Assembly (NCBI GenBank): GCA_048268005.1
Contig: JBLWWJ010000005.1
Span: forward strand, 124,001-188,000
Length of the DNA: 64,000 bases
Direction: 5' to 3'
Source: Ancylomarina sp048268005
GTDB taxonomy: Bacteria > Bacteroidota > Bacteroidia > Bacteroidales > Marinifilaceae
The notes under the pieces are model-generated. The model had not been told where the DNA came from and searched no databases. It saw only the letters and a list, made by a program, of their open reading frames with translations. Positions within the stretch are counted from its first letter, which is position 1. Every line of letters starts with the position of its first letter. Positions 18,000-27,400 of this stretch are shown in pieces. The position numbers were made by a program, and so were the translations under genes.

Positions 18000-19338
18000 T
18001 TGCCACGTTAAGCTCATAAAACGTTATTGGCTTGGCGATGAGTTTTAAATCGGATGAAATTAAAAACATATTGGGTGTTGATGTGACATTGTAAATGTCA
18101 GCAAACTCCCCTTTCAAACCATTCTTGTCGCAAGCATTCACCCAGGTTAAAGCACGCTCCTCAACAAAGTTTTCCCAGGATCTGATATTATTATCTATAG
18201 AAATGGCCACGACCTCTAGTCCTTTTCCGTGATAAGTTTGATACAAGTTTCTGATTTTATCCAATAATTCAACGGAACCATCACAATGAGCAGACCAACT
18301 AATCAACAAAGTCACATCACTATTAACCTTTGAAAGTGATTCGATATTGACACTCATACAATTTGGAAGAATAAAATCAGGTGCTTTTGATCCGATAGAA
18401 AAGTTCTTATCATTTTCCATGCGAGTTCTCATCATCTTACTTGCCAATACATACTCGCATGAATTAGCCAGCTTGTAGGTTTTAACGACAGATGCATATA
18501 AATTTGAAAAGTCAGCCTCAGGATAGGTTTGCATTAAAAAATTGACCAGGCATTCCTGAGCATATTTATTTACCTCTGATAACCAAAAGATTTGTTGGAT
18601 CATCAAATCAATCTCTTTCGACACATTGCGCTTAAGCATAGTTTGAATTTCCTTCGTTTCAAAAAAACGTTCCAATTTATTGTAGAAACCCGGTGTACCA
18701 ACCATCAGGGAATCTGTAAAATCGAAATGCTGGAAATACTGATCAACAAAAAAACGACTCTTACTTTTCTGATTCAAAGCCGGTAGCATATCAGCATAGG
18801 TTAAAGCCAATTGCAACGACCAATCATCGGCTCTTTTCGACCACAAGTCTTTTACCAACGCCTTATATTCCTTTTGTATTTCTTTATAGGTTTTGATAAT
18901 CCCATTAGTCTCAGATGAATTGGCTTCGCCTTTTTGAAATGCTTCACCTAAGCGCTTTGCTTCTTGTTTGTAATAATCAAATTCAGAAATATAATATTGT
19001 AACTGATTGTTCTTATTTCCCCGGTCAAAAATCAGCTCTGTTTCTTCAAAATCACCTTTTATCTCGAAGGACATTTGAGGCTTTTCCATTCTAAAATCTA
19101 CCCAATGCCCATCTTTATCCAATAATCGATAGACACCAGGCTGACCAAGCCATTTAAAAAATATAACGCCAAAAGCTTTCACTCGGGAACTATCAATTGT
19201 GACAATTCCCACATCATCTCCTTTTTGTAAATAGAATTGCTCAGAGATATGATCATTTGCTTTTACAGACAGGCTCATTTGCTCCTGCGAAAAACTAGAA
19301 AAACTTATGAATAGGAAAATAACTAGTGTGTATCTCAT
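17980..19338 (-). CDS. secreted TlpA-like thioredoxin-fold protein with CxxS site
   Basis: 452 residues with a signal peptide (MRYTLVIFLFISFSSFSQ). Residues about 20-310 form a long N-terminal domain (DUF4369-like beta start, then helices). From about 313 the sequence IGSKAPDFILPN...LLISWSAHCDGSVELLDKIRNLY...EVVAISID is a TlpA/AhpC-type thioredoxin fold. The redox motif is C352-D-G-S355: the resolving Cys is Ser, so a normal dithiol exchange is unlikely. Such proteins are common periplasmic thiol proteins in Bacteroidota. Last gene of the run starting with the SAM hydroxide adenosyltransferase. Confidence 0.8.
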   Translation of the reverse strand: MRYTLVIFLFISFSSFSQEQMSLSVKANDHISEQFYLQKGDDVGIVTIDSSRVKAFGVIFFKWLGQPGVYRLLDKDGHWVDFRMEKPQMSFEIKGDFEETELIFDRGNKNNQLQYYISEFDYYKQEAKRLGEAFQKGEANSSETNGIIKTYKEIQKEYKALVKDLWSKRADDWSLQLALTYADMLPALNQKSKSRFFVDQYFQHFDFTDSLMVGTPGFYNKLERFFETKEIQTMLKRNVSKEIDLMIQQIFWLSEVNKYAQECLVNFLMQTYPEADFSNLYASVVKTYKLANSCEYVLASKMMRTRMENDKNFSIGSKAPDFILPNCMSVNIESLSKVNSDVTLLISWSAHCDGSVELLDKIRNLYQTYHGKGLEVVAISIDNNIRSWENFVEERALTWVNACDKNGLKGEFADIYNVTSTPNMFLISSDLKLIAKPITFYELNVAIKDYLD

Positions 19339-19395
19339 AAAATGAATGTGGTAATAAAATTTGATCCGTTTAAAACTCCAGGCAGGATAGCAGGT

Positions 19396-20172
19396 TTAAT
19401 TATCAAACTGTTTTGCTTCCTCCCAAATCACATCCATTTCTTCCAGGCTCATTTCTTTTAATTTTCGACCTACCCCCATGGTTTGGCTTTCCAAATAATT
19501 AAAACGCTTGGTGAATTTTTGATTGGTTCTTTCAAGTGCATTCTCAGGATTAACACCATACAGACGAGCCGTATTAATCAACGAAAAGAATAAATCGCCA
19601 AATTCTTGTTCTATTTTATCCTGATTACCTGATTTAATTTCATCTTCAAGCTCCGAAATTTCTTCCTTAACCTTATCCCACACTTGCTCTTTCTCTTCCC
19701 AATCGAAACCAACACCTCGAACCTTATCCTGTATGCGGTTGGCTTTTACCATAGCCGGTAACGACTGAGGAACACCTTCAAGTACTGTACCTTCCCCCTT
19801 CTTCTCCTTAAGTTTTAATTGCTCCCAATTTTCTTCCACTTCTCGCGCATCGGCAACCTTGACATCAGAAAAAATGTGAGGGTGACGGTAAATTAATTTC
19901 TCACTAATACCCTTACAAACATCAGCAATATTAAAATCGTTGGTTTCTGAACCTATTTTCGCGTAGAAGACAATATGCAACAATAAGTCACCCAGTTCCT
20001 TTTTTATCTCATCCTTATCATCCTTTAAGATAGCATCAGCCAACTCATATGTTTCCTCAATTGTTAAGGTACGCAGGCTTTCAAGCGTTTGTTTTTTATC
20101 CCAAGGGCATTTTAAACGCAATTCATCCATTATATTTAGTAGCTCTTCAAAAGCCTTCAAATTCTCATTCAT
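19396..20172 (-). CDS. mazG: nucleoside triphosphate pyrophosphohydrolase MazG
   Basis: Hydrolyses (d)NTPs to NMP and PPi, cleaning the nucleotide pool. Two MazG units are visible: LRLKCPWDKKQTLESLRTLTIEETYEL with EExxE and GDLLLHIVFYAKI in the first, and EEISELEDEI...EFGDLFFSLINTARL in the second. The start at 20172 (MNENLKAFEELL) is preferred because it fits the usual family N-terminus; an upstream ATG at 20226 would add 18 residues and overlap the preceding gene. 258 residues. Confidence 0.92.
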   Translation of the reverse strand: MNENLKAFEELLNIMDELRLKCPWDKKQTLESLRTLTIEETYELADAILKDDKDEIKKELGDLLLHIVFYAKIGSETNDFNIADVCKGISEKLIYRHPHIFSDVKVADAREVEENWEQLKLKEKKGEGTVLEGVPQSLPAMVKANRIQDKVRGVGFDWEEKEQVWDKVKEEISELEDEIKSGNQDKIEQEFGDLFFSLINTARLYGVNPENALERTNQKFTKRFNYLESQTMGVGRKLKEMSLEEMDVIWEEAKQFDN

Positions 20173-20207
20173 CTCTTTAAATTTAATAAGTATATTCTCT
20201 TTTAAAC

Positions 20208-20489
20208 CTAGCGTTCCAAACTCCACGCCTCAGGTTTTGCCGCGAACCACTGTTTTACTTGCGCCCAATTTCCTCTAAAAAAAGCTGAATCTCTATACTT
20301 ATTCAAAGCATCTTCAGAATGCCAATGGCTGTGTGAGAAAAATAGGTTTTTATTATGGACATCCTGCAAAATTTCTAAAAAAGTGCAACCTTCAAAAGCA
20401 ACAATCTCTTCTTTCTCCCCTGCAGTCAACCTTTTAAAATCAGCTATATGCTGGTTTTGAATTTCTAATTTAACAAATCTAACGATCAT
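20208..20489 (-). CDS. antibiotic-biosynthesis-monooxygenase (ABM) fold protein
   Basis: 93 residues. It has the ferredoxin-like ABM pattern: VRFVKLEIQNQHIADF, then GCTFLEILQDVHNKNLFFSHSHWHSEDALNKYRDSAFF. Family members are small dimeric quinol or haem mono-oxygenases or unassigned enzymes; this one has His pairs in the central strand (HSHWH). It overlaps the upstream SAM hydroxide adenosyltransferase gene by 11 bases, showing translational coupling. Specific activity unknown. Confidence 0.75.
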   Translation of the reverse strand: MIVRFVKLEIQNQHIADFKRLTAGEKEEIVAFEGCTFLEILQDVHNKNLFFSHSHWHSEDALNKYRDSAFFRGNWAQVKQWFAAKPEAWSLER

Positions 20490-21267
20490 GAAATTTAACT
20501 CTTATATCTGAATTTGTGTCTATTTCCAATAATTTAGACAACTTACCTTTATTCATTGCCAACTCGAGCATACCTGCCGAATTGAATATGGCAAGAATAT
20601 CACCCTCTGGCACATCACTATAATGCTGGCTAATTTTAGTAATTAAATGTTGATTACTTTGAACCAGAATTTCAAAATCTCTCCCCTCCAGACTAGAATA
20701 AAAACGATCCTTCGAAATATTTATAATAGCATTGCTATAGGAATCGATATAAATAACTTTCCCCGTCATGGTATCTTTCTGAATCAAAGCTCTAATAGGT
20801 ACCATATTATAAAGCTTATCGGTTTTTTCACCCAAATCGGACAAGGGTTTATTCCTAAAAACATGAGCAGCAACAGGAGCGAAAATGGCCAATTCTGGAA
20901 AATTCAACAATTGTGTATCTAACTCGTCTGCTTTAATTCGAATAATTTCATCGGGCTGATCTCTAAACATTAAATTAAAGATCCCATTATCAGCTCCAAT
21001 AAAATAATGTCCTTTATGCTTTACAAGCACATGAGGGTGTTCTGTTCCAGGTTCCGAGTTTACTGTGATAATATGAATACTACCTTCTGGATAATAGTGA
21101 TAAGCATTCTTCACAATAAAAGCAGCTTGGGAGATATTATACGATTCAACATTTTGACTCAAATCTATAATTTGGGCACCTTCACAAAGAGAAAGTAATT
21201 TTCCCTTCAAAGCTCCCAAATAGTAATCACGACCATTCCAGTCGCTGCATATTGTTATAACTCCCAT
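20479..21267 (-). CDS. SAM hydroxide adenosyltransferase (DUF62 family)
   Basis: 262 residues. ITICSDWNGRDYYLGALKGKLLSLCEGAQIIDLSQNVESYNISQAAFIVKNAYHYYPEGSIHIITVNSEPG is the typical N-terminal block, and HYFIGADNGIFNLMF follows. The C-terminal domain carries IDSYSNAIINISKDRF. The family splits S-adenosylmethionine with water into adenosine and methionine, using the fluorinase fold. First gene of a four-gene minus-strand run (adenosyltransferase, ABM protein, mazG, TlpA-like). Confidence 0.88.
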   Translation of the reverse strand: MGVITICSDWNGRDYYLGALKGKLLSLCEGAQIIDLSQNVESYNISQAAFIVKNAYHYYPEGSIHIITVNSEPGTEHPHVLVKHKGHYFIGADNGIFNLMFRDQPDEIIRIKADELDTQLLNFPELAIFAPVAAHVFRNKPLSDLGEKTDKLYNMVPIRALIQKDTMTGKVIYIDSYSNAIINISKDRFYSSLEGRDFEILVQSNQHLITKISQHYSDVPEGDILAIFNSAGMLELAMNKGKLSKLLEIDTNSDIRVKFHDR

Positions 21268-21436
21268 GAACTAAATAGTTTATTAGTGTTTGATTTTCGT
21301 CTCATAATTACACAGAAACTATCTTACACACAAGAATTTATACAGCGCTTGAAAATGCAAATAGATAAAACCTGATTCAATCGAAAAAAATCACTAATTT
21401 GTAAGTCCAAAAGTAATAAATTATTGAACAAAATTT

Positions 21437-22411
21437 ATGATTGAACGACACATATCTATAGGCTCAATAGACCCTCTCGACTTTTATGGTGTAAACAATA
21501 GTAAATTTAATATTTTAAAGGAACTGTTCCCTAAGCTACAAATTGTTGCGCGTGGTAATGAACTTACAGTAAAAGGAGAAAAAAAAACACTGGATTTATT
21601 TGAAGCTAAGATCAAACTTATACTTCTCCATTACAGTCAATACAACACGCTCACAGAAGCTAATCTTAAACGACTTATTTTAGAAGACAGCCAGGAAATT
21701 AAAGATCCTTCTGATCCTAAAAACATTATTCTTTATGGAACAAATGGAAAACTAATTCGTTCACGCAATAACAACCAAAGAGAACTTGTCGAAAAAGTTG
21801 AAAAAAACGACATGACATTTATAATCGGACCTGCGGGAACCGGTAAAACTTATATTGCAGTTGCTTTAGCCGTTAGAGCCCTTCGAAATCACGAAGTAAA
21901 ACGCATTATTTTGAGTCGTCCAGCAGTGGAAGCGGGTGAAAACTTAGGATTTCTACCCGGTGATTTTAAAGAAAAGGTTGATCCTTACTTACAACCCATT
22001 TATGATGCACTATTGGATATGACCCCTGCCCGAAAACTATCAAAGCAAATCGAAGAAGGCGTTATTCAAATTGCGCCATTGGCCTACATGCGTGGTCGAA
22101 CCCTTAATGATGCTTTTGTTATATTAGATGAGGCACAAAACACCACTAACATACAGTTGAAAATGTTTCTGACACGTATGGGAACTAGCTCCAAGTTCAT
22201 CATCACTGGTGATGTCACTCAAATTGATCTTCTCGAAAAACGGCAGTCTGGATTAGTACAAGCCTTTGACATATTAAAAGAGATAGAAGGTATTGCCATG
22301 CTTGAGTTTGATAATTCAGACATCGTCAGACACGAATTGGTGAAGAAAATTGTGGATGCCTACGAAATTGATGAAGAAAACAAGGAGAAAAAGTGGAAAA
22401 AAGAGGAATAA
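21437..22411 (+). CDS. PhoH-family ATPase
   Basis: 324 residues. Walker A GPAGTGKT lies at about 136-143, Walker B FVILDEAQNT at about 234-243, with the PhoH-specific stretches SRPAVEAGENLGFLPGD and ITGDVTQIDL. The N-terminal 110 residues form the KH-like PhoH N region. Members are RNA-linked ATPases with roles in RNA metabolism and ribosome biogenesis. It is divergent from the SAM hydroxide adenosyltransferase gene. Confidence 0.93.
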   Translation: MIERHISIGSIDPLDFYGVNNSKFNILKELFPKLQIVARGNELTVKGEKKTLDLFEAKIKLILLHYSQYNTLTEANLKRLILEDSQEIKDPSDPKNIILYGTNGKLIRSRNNNQRELVEKVEKNDMTFIIGPAGTGKTYIAVALAVRALRNHEVKRIILSRPAVEAGENLGFLPGDFKEKVDPYLQPIYDALLDMTPARKLSKQIEEGVIQIAPLAYMRGRTLNDAFVILDEAQNTTNIQLKMFLTRMGTSSKFIITGDVTQIDLLEKRQSGLVQAFDILKEIEGIAMLEFDNSDIVRHELVKKIVDAYEIDEENKEKKWKKEE

Positions 22412-22417
22412 ATCTTT

Positions 22418-22425
22418 TAAATTTG
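22418..22425 (+). promoter_or_regulatory. -7 box of purC
   Basis: TAAATTTG matches TAnnTTTG just after the phoH stop, 73 nt upstream of the purC start, giving purC its own promoter. Confidence 0.5.
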
Positions 22426-22497
22426 CATGCGGGACATCAGATGTTCCTATTTAATTAAAGAATTACCATTTTATAAATAATAAATCTATCTGTAAAG

Positions 22498-23445
22498 ATG
22501 AACGAAGCAATTGTAAAAACAGATTTTAACTTTCCGAATCAAAAGAATTTATACGTAGGTAAAGTACGTGACGTTTATAATATCAACGACGAATTCCTAG
22601 CCATGGTCGTTTCTGATAGAATTTCAGCATTCGATGTGGTTCTCCCTAAAGGAATTCCTTTCAAAGGACAAGTATTGAACCAGATTGCTGCCAAATTTTT
22701 GGATGCTACTGCTGATATTGTTCCTAACTGGAAACTTGCGACTCCAGACCCAATGGTCACTGTTGGTCACCTGGCTGAGCCTTTCATGGTTGAGATGGTA
22801 ATCCGTGGCTACCTAACTGGTCATGCCTGGAGAGAATACAAAGCAGGAAAGCGTACACTTTGTGGTGTTCCAATGCCAGATGGTATGGTTGAAAACCAGA
22901 AGTTTGAAAACCCAATCCTTACGCCTACAACTAAGGCTTTAGAAGGACACGATGAAGATATCTCTAGAGAAGAGATTCTTGCTCAAGGTCTTGTTAGCAA
23001 GGAAGATTACGAAAAACTAGAAGAATACACACGTGCTCTTTTCCAAAGAGGTACTGAGATAGCTGCAAAGAAAGATCTTATCCTAGTTGATACTAAATAT
23101 GAGTTTGGTAAAAAAGATGGACAAATCTATTTAATTGATGAGATCCACACACCAGATTCGTCTCGTTACTTCTACGCTGACGGTTATCAGGAAAGAATCG
23201 ACAACAACCAAGCACAAAAACAGCTTTCTAAGGAATTTGTTCGTGAGTGGTTGATGGAAAATGGTTTCCAGGGTAAAGATGGACAAACAATTCCTGAAAT
23301 GAACGAAGACCGTATCAAGCAAATTTCTGAAAGGTACATCGAACTTTATGAGCAAATTATTGGTGAAAAGTTTGTGAAAGCTGACACATCCAACATCAAT
23401 TCAAGAATTGAAAATGGTATTGCAAGTTGTTTGAAGACAATGTAA
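22498..23445 (+). CDS. purC: phosphoribosylaminoimidazole-succinocarboxamide synthase (SAICAR synthase)
   Basis: 315 residues of the larger PurC type. KVRDVYNINDEFLAMVVSDRISAFDVVLPKGIPFKGQVLNQIAA is the nucleotide-binding N-terminus; VIRGYLTGHAWREY, LTPTTKALEGHDEDIS and LVDTKYEFG mark the substrate site. It joins aspartate to CAIR with ATP in purine synthesis. Monocistronic: own -7 box and strong terminator. Confidence 0.97.
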   Translation: MNEAIVKTDFNFPNQKNLYVGKVRDVYNINDEFLAMVVSDRISAFDVVLPKGIPFKGQVLNQIAAKFLDATADIVPNWKLATPDPMVTVGHLAEPFMVEMVIRGYLTGHAWREYKAGKRTLCGVPMPDGMVENQKFENPILTPTTKALEGHDEDISREEILAQGLVSKEDYEKLEEYTRALFQRGTEIAAKKDLILVDTKYEFGKKDGQIYLIDEIHTPDSSRYFYADGYQERIDNNQAQKQLSKEFVREWLMENGFQGKDGQTIPEMNEDRIKQISERYIELYEQIIGEKFVKADTSNINSRIENGIASCLKTM

Positions 23446-23471
23446 TTCATTTCAATAAAAATATAGTTCAA

Positions 23472-23509
23472 GGCTATCCCTTATATTTAAAGGGGTAGCC
23501 ATTTTTTTT
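23472..23509 (+). terminator. intrinsic terminator after purC
   Basis: GGCTATCCC pairs with GGGGTAGCC (one G-U) around a TTATATTTAAA loop, followed by A and eight T. Confidence 0.85.
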
Positions 23510-23595
23510 GTTTCAACAACCTTGGCTATTTCCAGTTAATTAATTTTTATGTAAAAAAACACACTCCTCAAATTAGGATTTAAAAATAACAAGCC

Positions 23596-23603
23596 TATAT
23601 TTG
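23596..23603 (+). promoter_or_regulatory. -7 box upstream of the outer-membrane barrel gene
   Basis: TATATTTG matches TAnnTTTG. The predicted transcript start near 23610 leaves a 5' UTR of about 78 nt to the preferred ATG at 23688. Confidence 0.55.
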
Positions 23604-23687
23604 TACTGACCAAATTTTCAAACCGTTTAACTAACTAAATTGACTACTTACATAAGTAATTTATGCATTAGTCAACAAGAATTACCT

Positions 23688-26096
23688 ATGAAGCGCCTTA
23701 TCCCCCTATTGATTATCCTACTATTGGGTACTAGTATTTTTGCAAACAACTCAAATGTCACCTCAAATAAAATTGGTATCATCTGTGGTACTATTAAAGA
23801 CCAAAAATCAGATAAAGCCATCGAGTATGCAACGGTTTCCGTTTTCAATAAAGAGAAATCGAAACTTATAGATGGAACCATCACCAATGAAGATGGATTT
23901 TTCGAAATCAATAAATTAAGACCAGGTAACTATTATATCGAAGTATCCTTTATTGGTTATGAGAAAAAAATCATTCCAGATATTGCCATTAGAAGCTATC
24001 AAAAAATGATGAACCTCAAGGTCATCAAATTGGATCATTCTACCAAGACTATCCAAGAGGTTATTATCAACTCTGATAAAGATACTATCAATTATCTGAT
24101 TGATAAAAAAGTAATTCCAGTAAGTAACCAACTATCTGCTGAAGGCGGTACAGCTATCAATGTTTTGGAAACGGCGCCTTCGGTAAGTGTAGATGTGAAT
24201 GGAAATGTTAGTCTAAGAGGGAGTACTGCTTTTACTGTTCTGGTTGATGGAAGACCTAGTGTAAGAAGTGCACAGGAAATCTTAAGCCAAATACCAACCA
24301 GTCAAATTGAAAATATTGAAATCATCACCAACCCTTCAGCAAAATATGATTCTGAGGGTGGTGCTGGTATTATTAATATCATAAGCAAAAAAGTCAGTTT
24401 TAAAGGAGCCAGTGGTTTTCTTAACCTAAGTCCGGGGAGTCATGACAATTTTGCAAGTACAGGTATGTTCAATTTTAAAAAGAAAAAGAGCAACTTTTAC
24501 CTGGGTGCAAATTATAATGTTAAAGCTTATAGTGGGAATAGAGAAAACTTCAAAACTATATTCTCTGAGCCTCAATCGCACTTGGATGCTTTCGGCAAAC
24601 TAGATTCTAAAGACAAGAGCTATTCAATATCTTCAGCTTATGATTTTGAAATTGACAGTCTAAATTTATTCAGTATTACAGCCAAAACGGGTCAATACAA
24701 GACGGACAAATTAGATAAATTAGTCTATGAAAAATATGAAACTAAAGACAATATTTCAATTGACAATAGCAAAGAAGCGACTCAAAATGAGACAAATTAT
24801 TACGAATCAACTCTTACCTATCTTCGTAAATTCAATAAAAAGGGGCATCAATTGAATACTTATATCGATTACTCTGGCAGAACATATGAAATAACTATAG
24901 ATAGTGAAAACCAGTCCTTAAGTGAAAATAATAACTATCTTTCATTTATTGAAGAAGATGCCAAAGGTATTGTGATTAAATCAGACTATACTCTGCCACT
25001 AGCTGGAAAAAGTAAATTTGAAGCGGGATATGAATACTTTTCATTTGATTTTGATAGAAATCGCTCTTTCAAGGAGAATAATATTATAAATCCATCTTAT
25101 AGTCTATCTTCTGATTATAAAAAAACAATACACAGCTTATATACGACCTATTCGGGGAAATTAAATAAGATTAGCTATCAATTGGGGCTAAGAGCTGAAC
25201 ATCTCGACAGAGAGATCAAATATGATGGTAGCATATCTGATCTCAATCGTTGGGATTTCTTTCCTTCATTACACTCTCAAATTAGTATAGATAAGGTCAG
25301 TAAACTATCCGCTAGCTATTCCCGACGTATCAATCGTCCTAAAAACTATCAGCTAGAAGCTTTTGAAATTTGGAACGATGTTTATAATCGAACAATAGGT
25401 AACCCTGAGCTAAATCCTGAGTTGGTCAACTCATTTGAATTGCAATACAATACAAAATTTGGAAAGCATAGCTTTTCATTAGCCTCTTATTACAGATCAA
25501 ACAAGGATAAGATTGAGCGAATCAAAACCGTTTCAGCAATTGCCCCTGATGTTATCATCACTAAATATGAAAATGTAGGCACAGATCATAGTTTTGGGCT
25601 GGAAGCTTTCACAAACATTTCAATAGCAAAATGGTGGCGTTACTTAATGTCAGTTGACTTTTCTCATTATAAAATTGAAGGTGACTACACTAATAGTTCA
25701 GATATAGGAAGCTCAGAAAAACATGAATTTTCTACCTCCAGCAACAATTGGAAAATAATAAGTGTTTCCAGATTCAAATTAACTAAGTTGACTCAATTTG
25801 AGTTAAACATGACATATAAATCGAAAAAGAAATGGGCACAAGGTGAAATTGATGATTCCTTTCTTACTACAATGACATTAAAACACAGTTTCTTCAAAAG
25901 AAAACTATCTGCAAGCTTTATTGTGACCGATGTTTTCAATACAGCTGATTTGAGTAGATCTTATTACAATGAAGATTATAAGCTGGTTAATAAATTCGAT
26001 AGAAATGCACCCACCTTTAAACTTAGTTTAAGTTATAGAATTAACAATTACAGAAGCATTAGGAGAGCAAAAGGTGCTAATATTGGAAGCATGTAG
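23688..26096 (+). CDS. TonB-dependent-receptor-like outer-membrane beta-barrel protein
   Basis: 802 residues from the preferred start (MKRLIPLLIILLLGTSIFA is the signal peptide); an upstream ATG at 23640 would put 16 residues in front of it. A CarboxypepD-reg-like beta domain follows (GTIKDQKSDKAIEYATVSVF...GNYYIEVSFIGYEKK), then a plug-like domain (LETAPSVSVDVNGNVSLRGSTAFTVLVDGRPS), then a long barrel region. Layout fits the OMP_b-brl_3 group common in Bacteroidota. Substrate unknown; no SusD partner is adjacent, so it does not look like a polysaccharide-utilisation locus. Confidence 0.9.
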   Translation: MKRLIPLLIILLLGTSIFANNSNVTSNKIGIICGTIKDQKSDKAIEYATVSVFNKEKSKLIDGTITNEDGFFEINKLRPGNYYIEVSFIGYEKKIIPDIAIRSYQKMMNLKVIKLDHSTKTIQEVIINSDKDTINYLIDKKVIPVSNQLSAEGGTAINVLETAPSVSVDVNGNVSLRGSTAFTVLVDGRPSVRSAQEILSQIPTSQIENIEIITNPSAKYDSEGGAGIINIISKKVSFKGASGFLNLSPGSHDNFASTGMFNFKKKKSNFYLGANYNVKAYSGNRENFKTIFSEPQSHLDAFGKLDSKDKSYSISSAYDFEIDSLNLFSITAKTGQYKTDKLDKLVYEKYETKDNISIDNSKEATQNETNYYESTLTYLRKFNKKGHQLNTYIDYSGRTYEITIDSENQSLSENNNYLSFIEEDAKGIVIKSDYTLPLAGKSKFEAGYEYFSFDFDRNRSFKENNIINPSYSLSSDYKKTIHSLYTTYSGKLNKISYQLGLRAEHLDREIKYDGSISDLNRWDFFPSLHSQISIDKVSKLSASYSRRINRPKNYQLEAFEIWNDVYNRTIGNPELNPELVNSFELQYNTKFGKHSFSLASYYRSNKDKIERIKTVSAIAPDVIITKYENVGTDHSFGLEAFTNISIAKWWRYLMSVDFSHYKIEGDYTNSSDIGSSEKHEFSTSSNNWKIISVSRFKLTKLTQFELNMTYKSKKKWAQGEIDDSFLTTMTLKHSFFKRKLSASFIVTDVFNTADLSRSYYNEDYKLVNKFDRNAPTFKLSLSYRINNYRSIRRAKGANIGSM

Positions 26097-26118
26097 AAAC
26101 TTCTATCAAGGAAAATAT

Positions 26119-26168
26119 AATCTGTGAATGAGTTAGTCAATTGGACTTCTCTTCACAGATTTTTTTTG
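26119..26168 (+). terminator. intrinsic terminator after the barrel protein gene
   Basis: AATCTGTGAA pairs with TTCACAGATT around a loop of about 23 nt and is followed by a T-run. Confidence 0.7.
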
Positions 26169-26312
26169 TTTATCACTTTCCTGTTTTATGAGATAAATTC
26201 AAATTTCACAGCATTAATCTCTGTTATTTAAAAAATTCTTATTTGCTTTGTAGTGAGCACAATGCAAACTGACGAAAATGCTCAGCTTACAACCTAATAA
26301 TCAAGATCATCC

Positions 26313-27323
26313 ATGGCATTCATTCAAAACGACAAATTATTCTCAGGCAAATGGTTCTATAATTATGCTCTACTTGTGGCAGGAGCCCTTGTACTGGCTC
26401 TGGGTTATATTTTCTTTATTACCCCTCATTTTATAGTCCCTGGCGGCGCTTACGGTATTGGAATCATTGTCCACAAACTATCTATAGGACTATTCCCTCA
26501 CGGCCCCTTTGATCTTTTGGATGCATCCGAGTACTCAGGCTTTTTCTCAAAGATTGGCTATTACTTTATGGAGTACCAAAATGATATGTTCCATCAGTAT
26601 GAAGGCGGTATTCCTGTTGGTTTAACAGGACTTGTCATCAACATCATCCTGGTATTAGTTGGTATTAAGATATTAGGTCCACGCTTTGGTTTTAAAACGT
26701 TTTTTGGTTTCTTCCTAAGCTCTATTTTCATCGATCTTGCTACTAAATGGTGGGGCTTGGTTCCTTTAGTTGATGATATACTCCTATCCTGCGTATTTGG
26801 TGGTATTCTTATTGGTTTCGGATTTGGTTTAATATTACGTGCCAAAGCCACCACTACAGGTACTGACACCATAGGTATGATACTATCCAAATATACCGGT
26901 TTACCTTTAGGTCAAATGATTATTTATGTCGATCTATTAATCGTCCTTAGTAGTTTATATGTGGATATGGATTGGCAAATTCCACTTTATTCACTTATTG
27001 TTCTTTATATCTCTGGTCGTGTTATTGATATCACCATTCAGGGCTCAACATTTGAGAAAGCCCTCTTTATTATCTCTGATAAAACCGAGGAGATACGTGA
27101 TAAGGTGATCATCGATATGAAACGATCTGGCACCTACTTAAAAGGACAAGGCATGTACGATGGAGAAGATAAAAACATGATCTTTATAGTTGTTAATCGA
27201 CGTGAGCTTTCAATTCTAAGAGATTTTATTGAGCATATCGACCCCAATGCTTTCATTACGGTGATGGAAACAAACGAGATATTAGGAAAAGGCTTTAAAT
27301 CTCTTTCCGGTAAAGTAGAATAA
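26313..27323 (+). CDS. YitT-family membrane protein (DUF161/DUF2179)
   Basis: 336 residues: about six membrane helices (starting NYALLVAGALVLALGYIFFITPHFIVPGGAYGIGIIVHKL) followed by a cytoplasmic DUF2179 domain (about 245-330; KALFIISDKTEEIRDKVIIDMKRSGTYLKGQGMY...VVNRRELSILRDFI). Compared with short YitT proteins it has an insertion of about 45 residues after helix 1-2 (FPHGPFDLLDASEYSGFFSK...YEGGIP), seen in Bacteroidota versions. Function of the family is unsettled. Confidence 0.9.
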   Translation: MAFIQNDKLFSGKWFYNYALLVAGALVLALGYIFFITPHFIVPGGAYGIGIIVHKLSIGLFPHGPFDLLDASEYSGFFSKIGYYFMEYQNDMFHQYEGGIPVGLTGLVINIILVLVGIKILGPRFGFKTFFGFFLSSIFIDLATKWWGLVPLVDDILLSCVFGGILIGFGFGLILRAKATTTGTDTIGMILSKYTGLPLGQMIIYVDLLIVLSSLYVDMDWQIPLYSLIVLYISGRVIDITIQGSTFEKALFIISDKTEEIRDKVIIDMKRSGTYLKGQGMYDGEDKNMIFIVVNRRELSILRDFIEHIDPNAFITVMETNEILGKGFKSLSGKVE

Positions 27324-27349
27324 TATTGGTTTTTAAATTCACAGAAACA

Positions 27350-27382
27350 AAAAAGACCTTCACAAACGTGAAGGTCTTTTTT
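27350..27382. terminator. bidirectional terminator between yitT-like gene and yebC
   Basis: AAAAAGACCTTCAC pairs with GTGAAGGTCTTTTT around AAAC; A- and T-rich flanks serve both convergent genes. Confidence 0.85.
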
Positions 27383-27400
27383 GTTGAATGCAAATTCAGA

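Noticed and set aside
23640..23687. Longer N-terminus for the outer-membrane barrel protein
   Set aside because: The extra 16 residues would precede a clean signal peptide starting at 23688.
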